Shown piece by piece: positions 60,382 to 64,000 of a DNA stretch of 64,000 nucleotides. The notes beneath the pieces were generated by a model, which did no database searches, had not been told where the DNA came from, and was given only the letters and a program-made list of their open reading frames with translations. The DNA is from Pelomonas parva (GTDB lineage: Bacteria; Pseudomonadota; Gammaproteobacteria; Burkholderiales; Burkholderiaceae_C), in assembly GCF_043555835.1 (NCBI RefSeq), contig NZ_JBIGHV010000003.1, forward strand, positions 310,001 to 374,000. Reading direction: 5' to 3'. The translations under genes were made by a program, and so were the position numbers. Positions within the stretch are counted from its first letter, which is position 1. Every line of letters begins with the position of its first letter.

Positions 60382-61635
60382 TCAGCGCGCGTGCCACTCG
60401 GCCGCCGGCCGCCCCGTCATCTGCTCGACCCAGCGCCAGGCCTGCTGCTGGCGCTCGGCGATGGCGTCGAAGCGCTGTTGCAGTGACACCTCCGCCGCGC
60501 CTTTTTGGCTGAGGCAGGACTGCAGGCAGGCGGGCAGGCGCTGGGCCGGCGCCATCGTGTCGAGGGCCGGGTCGGCATAGAAGCCGCCGCTCGGCGCCTG
60601 AGCCATGGACGCCACCTTGCGCTCACAGGCGGCCTCGCAGTTCATCGCCGACAACCGGCTGCGGCAGGACGCCGGCGTCTCGGGCCAAGGCACCAAGGCC
60701 TTCAGCTTTTCGGAGTACTCGGCCGCCGCCTGCCACGGTGCGCCGTGTGGTTCCAGCACGGCTGGCCGGTCGCCCGGCGCCAGCCGCAGCAGCAAGCGCA
60801 CGATCGCGTGGCCGCTCAAGGCCTTGCCGTCCAAACCCAGGGCGCGACGCTGCGCCTCGTCGGCCTCCCAATCGTGCAAGCGCCCTGCCCGCCTGCCGCC
60901 GGACAACATGTCGGCGCGCATCAACACCGATGCCTGCGCCAATCCCTGATCCTCAGCCGCCCGCTCCAGCAGCGCCGTGTGGATGGCGGGAAACCGCGCT
61001 GCCGCGTCGGCGGGCAGGCGGAGCTGGCTCCACTGCGCCATGCTGCGCGGCCCCCGCAGCGCATCGGCCAGGTGCAACTGCGGGACACCTTTCAAGGGCA
61101 GGCTCTGCAGCGGGCTGACGATGTAGAGCACCAGCCACTCCGGGCGCGTGGCAGCCAGACCCGGCAGCATCCTGGCCACTGGCAGCGTTTGGCCGTCCCG
61201 TGCCGGCAGGTCGACGCGCCATGCCGCACCGCCACAACTGCGCCCACCACAGTCGGCCTGGGCGAGTGAGCCGCTCTCGCCCGGATCGTCGAGAGCCGGG
61301 TACTCCTGCACGATGTAGCCCCAGTTCAGCCCGGTCGGGCAGGGATGGCTGTCAAGCGACCGGGTCAGCGTGGGCGCGCCAAATCGCTCCAGCGCCATCA
61401 ATGCCCGCGCATCCGCCCGCCGCCACGCCAGCCGGCCCAGTTGCTCACGCGGCGCACGGACGATGAAGTGGCTGCGCCCGGCACCGATGACCCACAGCGC
61501 CACCGGCCAGCCGCCGCTGGCATCCGCATCGGCGCGGGCAACGACGACGTCGGGCGCCGGCGTCATGGCCCAGCTTGGCAAGGCCACGCAACAGGCAAGC
61601 AAGGCCGCCAACCATTCCATGCAACGCAAAACCAT
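60382..61635 (-). CDS. Exported protein of unknown function, Cys-rich C-terminus
   Basis: 417 residues from ATG 61635, preceded by GGGAGG at good spacing. A signal peptide (LAALLACCVALPSWA) is followed by about 390 residues with no motif I recognise. The C-terminal part contains Cys pairs (PASCRSRLSAMNCEAACERK and LPACLQSCLSQ) suggestive of disulfides in the periplasm. There is no operon partner; the stop is ten bases from the convergent zinc-ribbon gene. Confidence 0.7.
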   Translation of the reverse strand: MVLRCMEWLAALLACCVALPSWAMTPAPDVVVARADADASGGWPVALWVIGAGRSHFIVRAPREQLGRLAWRRADARALMALERFGAPTLTRSLDSHPCPTGLNWGYIVQEYPALDDPGESGSLAQADCGGRSCGGAAWRVDLPARDGQTLPVARMLPGLAATRPEWLVLYIVSPLQSLPLKGVPQLHLADALRGPRSMAQWSQLRLPADAAARFPAIHTALLERAAEDQGLAQASVLMRADMLSGGRRAGRLHDWEADEAQRRALGLDGKALSGHAIVRLLLRLAPGDRPAVLEPHGAPWQAAAEYSEKLKALVPWPETPASCRSRLSAMNCEAACERKVASMAQAPSGGFYADPALDTMAPAQRLPACLQSCLSQKGAAEVSLQQRFDAIAERQQQAWRWVEQMTGRPAAEWHAR

Positions 61636-61949
61636 CCGTCGCCTCCCTGTTGTTGTGGGGCTGGATGCTAGCCAACACCAACATGCCGCGCCGCTGAACG
61701 CAAGCCTGCCGCCGCTCTTTACGATTTCAGTCTGCAAAGCTGAAATAGCAAATCCTGGATCGAGAAGAACGGCGTGCTCTGGCCGATGGAGTCCTAGTCG
61801 GGCGACCTTCCAGCCCGCCTGGCTGACGCCGCTGCTGATCAGCGCCGTGCCGGGCAACCAGCGTGTGCAGGGCATCGCAATCCCTCACTGGCGCGACGCC
61901 TTGAAGGCGCTGCGATGATGTCTGCCCCCTGAGCCAATCCCCACCTGCC
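61636..61949. promoter_or_regulatory. Intergenic region with an inverted repeat and possible gene remnant
   Basis: This 314-base divergent intergenic region contains ATTTCAG (61724-61730) and CTGAAAT (61740-61746), perfect 7-base arms with a 9-base spacer, a plausible operator for one of the flanking genes. Downstream, bases about 61810-61918 read on the plus strand as PAWLTPLLISAVPGNQRVQG and end in IPHWRDALKALR plus stop, which looks protein-like but has no start of its own and could be the tail of a decayed gene. No promoter was identified with confidence. Confidence 0.4.
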
Positions 61950-63053
61950 ATGACCGCGCGCACCCTGCTGCCCACCCTCGTCCTCGCCGTTGCGGGCACC
62001 TCTGCCCAGGCCCAGTCCCCCAGCCTCGAAACCGTCGTCGACGGCCTCAAGACCCCCTGGGCGGTGGCCTTCCTGCCCGGCGGCGAATTCCTCGTCACCG
62101 AGCGTGGCGGCACGCTGCGCACCGCCAAGGCCGGCGGCAAGCCCAGCGCGCCCATCCAGGGCGTGCCGGCCGTGGACGCCGTCGGCCAGGGCGGCCTGCT
62201 GGACGTGCAGCTCGACAGCGATTTCGCCAGCAACCGCACCATCTACCTCTGCTACGCCGAGCCCAGCGCCGACAAGAAGACCAACGGCACCGCGCTGGCC
62301 AGCGCCAAGCTCAGCGCCGACCTCAAGCGCCTGACCGACGTGAAGGTCCTCTTCAGCCAGCAACCCAAGATGGACAGCCGGCTGCACTTCGGCTGCCGCA
62401 TCGTCGAGGCGCCGGACGGCAAGCTCTTCCTGAGCCTGGGCGAGCGCGGCAAGGGCATGCAGAGCGCGCAGACGCTGGACAACCACATCGGCAAGATCGT
62501 GCGCATCGGCAAGGACGGCAGCGCGCCGGCCGACAACCCCTTCGTGAAGACGCCCGGCGCCCTGCCCGAGATCTGGAGCTACGGCCACCGCAATTCCCAG
62601 GGCCTGACGCTGGACGAGAAGGGCCGCCTGTGGGAGCAGGAGCATGGCCCACAAGGCGGCGACGAGCTGAACCTGGTGCAGCCCAAGCTCAACTATGGCT
62701 GGCCCGTCATCACCTATGGCGAGAACTACGGCGGCGGCCGCATCGGCGACGGCATCGCCGCGAAGGCGGGCATGGAGCAGCCCATCGTGAAATGGGTGCC
62801 GTCGATCGCGCCGGCGGGGCTGGTCAAGCTCAAGAGCGCCAAGTACGGCCCGGTCTGGCAGGGCAGCTTCTTCCTCGGCTCGCTGAAGTTCGGCCACCTG
62901 GAGCGTGTGAAGCTGGGGGCTGACGACCGGGTGACGGAGCAGGAGAAGCTGTTCCCGGAGGCAGGGCGGATGCGGGATGTGAGGGAAGGGCCGGATGGGC
63001 TGCTGTATCTGGTGCTGGAGGGCGCAGGCCGCATCGTGCGGGTCAAGCCTTGA
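61950..63053 (+). CDS. PQQ-type soluble aldose sugar dehydrogenase
   Basis: 367 residues with a signal peptide (TLVLAVAGTSAQA). It resembles YliI/Asd of the glucose/sorbosone dehydrogenase family: LKTPWAVAFLPGGEFLVTER at the start of the propeller, GQGGLLDVQLDSDF, LHFGCRIVEAPDGKLFLSLG, YGHRNSQGL, EHGPQGGDELNL and NYGWPVITYG. These are the usual PQQ and calcium-binding blocks of this six-bladed propeller. It oxidises sugars in the periplasm with PQQ. The TonB receptor gene overlaps its stop codon. Confidence 0.93.
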   Translation: MTARTLLPTLVLAVAGTSAQAQSPSLETVVDGLKTPWAVAFLPGGEFLVTERGGTLRTAKAGGKPSAPIQGVPAVDAVGQGGLLDVQLDSDFASNRTIYLCYAEPSADKKTNGTALASAKLSADLKRLTDVKVLFSQQPKMDSRLHFGCRIVEAPDGKLFLSLGERGKGMQSAQTLDNHIGKIVRIGKDGSAPADNPFVKTPGALPEIWSYGHRNSQGLTLDEKGRLWEQEHGPQGGDELNLVQPKLNYGWPVITYGENYGGGRIGDGIAAKAGMEQPIVKWVPSIAPAGLVKLKSAKYGPVWQGSFFLGSLKFGHLERVKLGADDRVTEQEKLFPEAGRMRDVREGPDGLLYLVLEGAGRIVRVKP

Positions 63054-64000
63054 GCCTGCTCGCCGCGCTGGCGCTGGCCGGCGCGCCCGCGCAGCAGCTC
63101 GACACCGTCGTGCTGCACGGCCGCGCCACCGCCCCCACGCTGGCCGTGGAGCGCATCGACGCCGCCACGCTGACCCGCGACGCCGAGGCGCAAGACCCCG
63201 CCCAGGCGCTGGCAAGAACACTGGCGCGCCTGCCCGGCATCTACGCCGCCAACCGCGGCAACGACGCGCAAGACCTGCAGTTGTCCAGCCGCGGCTACGG
63301 CGCGCGCGCCAGCTTCGGCGTGCGCGGCCTGCGGCTGGTGGCCGACGGCATCCCGGCCAGCACGCCCGACGGCCAGGGCCAGCTGGGCCACTGGCTGATC
63401 GCCGACGCCGCCTCGCTGGAAGTGCTGCGCGGCCCGTTCTCGGCGCTGTACGGCAGCGCCAGCGGCGGCGTCATCGCGCTGCAAAGCCGCTGGCCGACCG
63501 AGGACCGCACGCAGGCCGCGCTGACGCTGGGCGCCTTCGGCCTGCGCCAGGCCAGCGTCAGCCTGGACCGCCTGCCCGCCGAGGGTCAGGCCTTGAGCCT
63601 GGCGGCGCAGGTCACGCAGCGTGACGGCTGGCGTGCGCACAGTGCCAGCGAGCGCCGCCTGGCGCAGGCACGCTGGCAGCTGCGCACGCCCGGGCAGCAG
63701 TTCATGGCCGTGCTGCAGGTGCAGAGCCAGCCCGCCGACGACCCGCTGGGCCTGACGGCCGAGCAGTTCGCCTACGACCCGCGCCAGACGGCGCCGCAGG
63801 CCACGGCCTTCAACACCCGCAAGACGGCCGAGCAGCAGCAACTGGGCCTGCGCTGGCAGCGCGACGTGGACGAACACCTGCGTGTGCAAGTCGCCGGCTG
63901 GCTGGGCCATCGCGCGGTGGACCAATGGCAGTCCATCCCGCTGAACGTGCAGAGCACGCCCACCCACCCGGGAGGCGTCATCGAGCTGCGCCGGCGCTTT
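63050..64000 (+). CDS. TonB-dependent outer-membrane receptor (partial, runs off right edge)
   Basis: Open from TTG 63050, which overlaps the preceding TGA, to the window end (317 codons). A short hydrophobic leader (LLAALALAGAPA) precedes LDTVVLHGR, a TonB-box-like segment. The plug domain follows with LARLPGIYAANRG, SSRGYGARASFGVRGLRLVA and LEVLRGPFSALYGSASGGVI, then the first barrel strands. It would import a siderophore or another ligand across the outer membrane. Translational coupling to the aldose dehydrogenase suggests a shared substrate or cofactor, perhaps PQQ (inference). Confidence 0.92.
   Translation, partial: MSLLAALALAGAPAQQLDTVVLHGRATAPTLAVERIDAATLTRDAEAQDPAQALARTLARLPGIYAANRGNDAQDLQLSSRGYGARASFGVRGLRLVADGIPASTPDGQGQLGHWLIADAASLEVLRGPFSALYGSASGGVIALQSRWPTEDRTQAALTLGAFGLRQASVSLDRLPAEGQALSLAAQVTQRDGWRAHSASERRLAQARWQLRTPGQQFMAVLQVQSQPADDPLGLTAEQFAYDPRQTAPQATAFNTRKTAEQQQLGLRWQRDVDEHLRVQVAGWLGHRAVDQWQSIPLNVQSTPTHPGGVIELRRRF

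Noticed and set aside
61839..63221. A 460-codon minus-strand ORF across the aldose dehydrogenase
   Set aside because: Antisense shadow of a gene with clear family motifs; its product is low-complexity and has no start signal.

Overview
High-GC DNA whose gene set (recG, oxyR, tgt, queA, panBC, prfC, LytTR two-component pairs, PQQ-type sugar dehydrogenase) and codon use fit a betaproteobacterium of the order Burkholderiales, probably a Roseateles/Rubrivivax/Leptothrix-like free-living bacterium. This assignment comes from protein resemblance only. I see no tRNA, rRNA, IS element, prophage or CRISPR array.

Left half (1-32958, minus strand): one uninterrupted reading frame of at least 10,986 codons. 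It starts at 32958 and is still open at base 1, so the C-terminus lies outside the window. It encodes a giant (over 1 MDa) repetitive, presumably cell-surface or secreted protein. From the N-terminus it has: an LEPKLLLSAD motif (LEPR-XLL type); about 17 composite modules of RTX calcium-binding nonapeptides plus haemolysin-related 'DGTxW' domains; about 17 CARDB-like beta domains; PPC-like and IPT-like domains; a beta-propeller; about nine putative-Ig/cadherin-like domains; a short YD-like stretch; an orphan dockerin-like calcium motif; a second beta-propeller; an alpha/beta hydrolase domain with a complete candidate Ser-Asp-His triad; and, at the window edge, a metzincin-like zinc protease motif with a Met-turn. 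Two candidate catalytic domains at the distal end of a megadalton RTX/CARDB protein are the most striking content here.

Middle (33161-46746): tRNA queuosine genes tgt and queA, separated by a periplasmic solute-binding protein and a YigZ/IMPACT protein; a short DksA-like zinc-finger protein; a second solute-binding protein; recG; a tiny lipoprotein; a phosphofructokinase with unusual donor-site residues; a LytS/LytT-like sensor/regulator pair; an exported alpha/beta hydrolase; a FitA/FitB (VapBC-type) toxin-antitoxin pair with a perfect palindromic operator; and two cyclophilin lipoproteins.

Right (46748-64000): panC and panB; oxyR with both redox cysteines; an orphan ParA-type ATPase; dps, whose 3' end is duplicated just before the next gene; an uncharacterised membrane-anchored protein; a second LytS/LytT pair; a cluster of three secreted proteins of unknown function, two of them tandem paralogues; prfC; a HepT/MntA toxin-antitoxin pair convergent with prfC; a zinc-ribbon protein; an exported Cys-rich protein; and a PQQ-type aldose dehydrogenase whose stop codon overlaps the start of a TonB-dependent receptor that runs off the right edge.

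Read together, the right part is housekeeping and stress functions (pantothenate, peroxide response, iron storage, translation termination) with small defence/TA modules. The left half is devoted to one extracellular megaprotein; its secretion system is not in the window.
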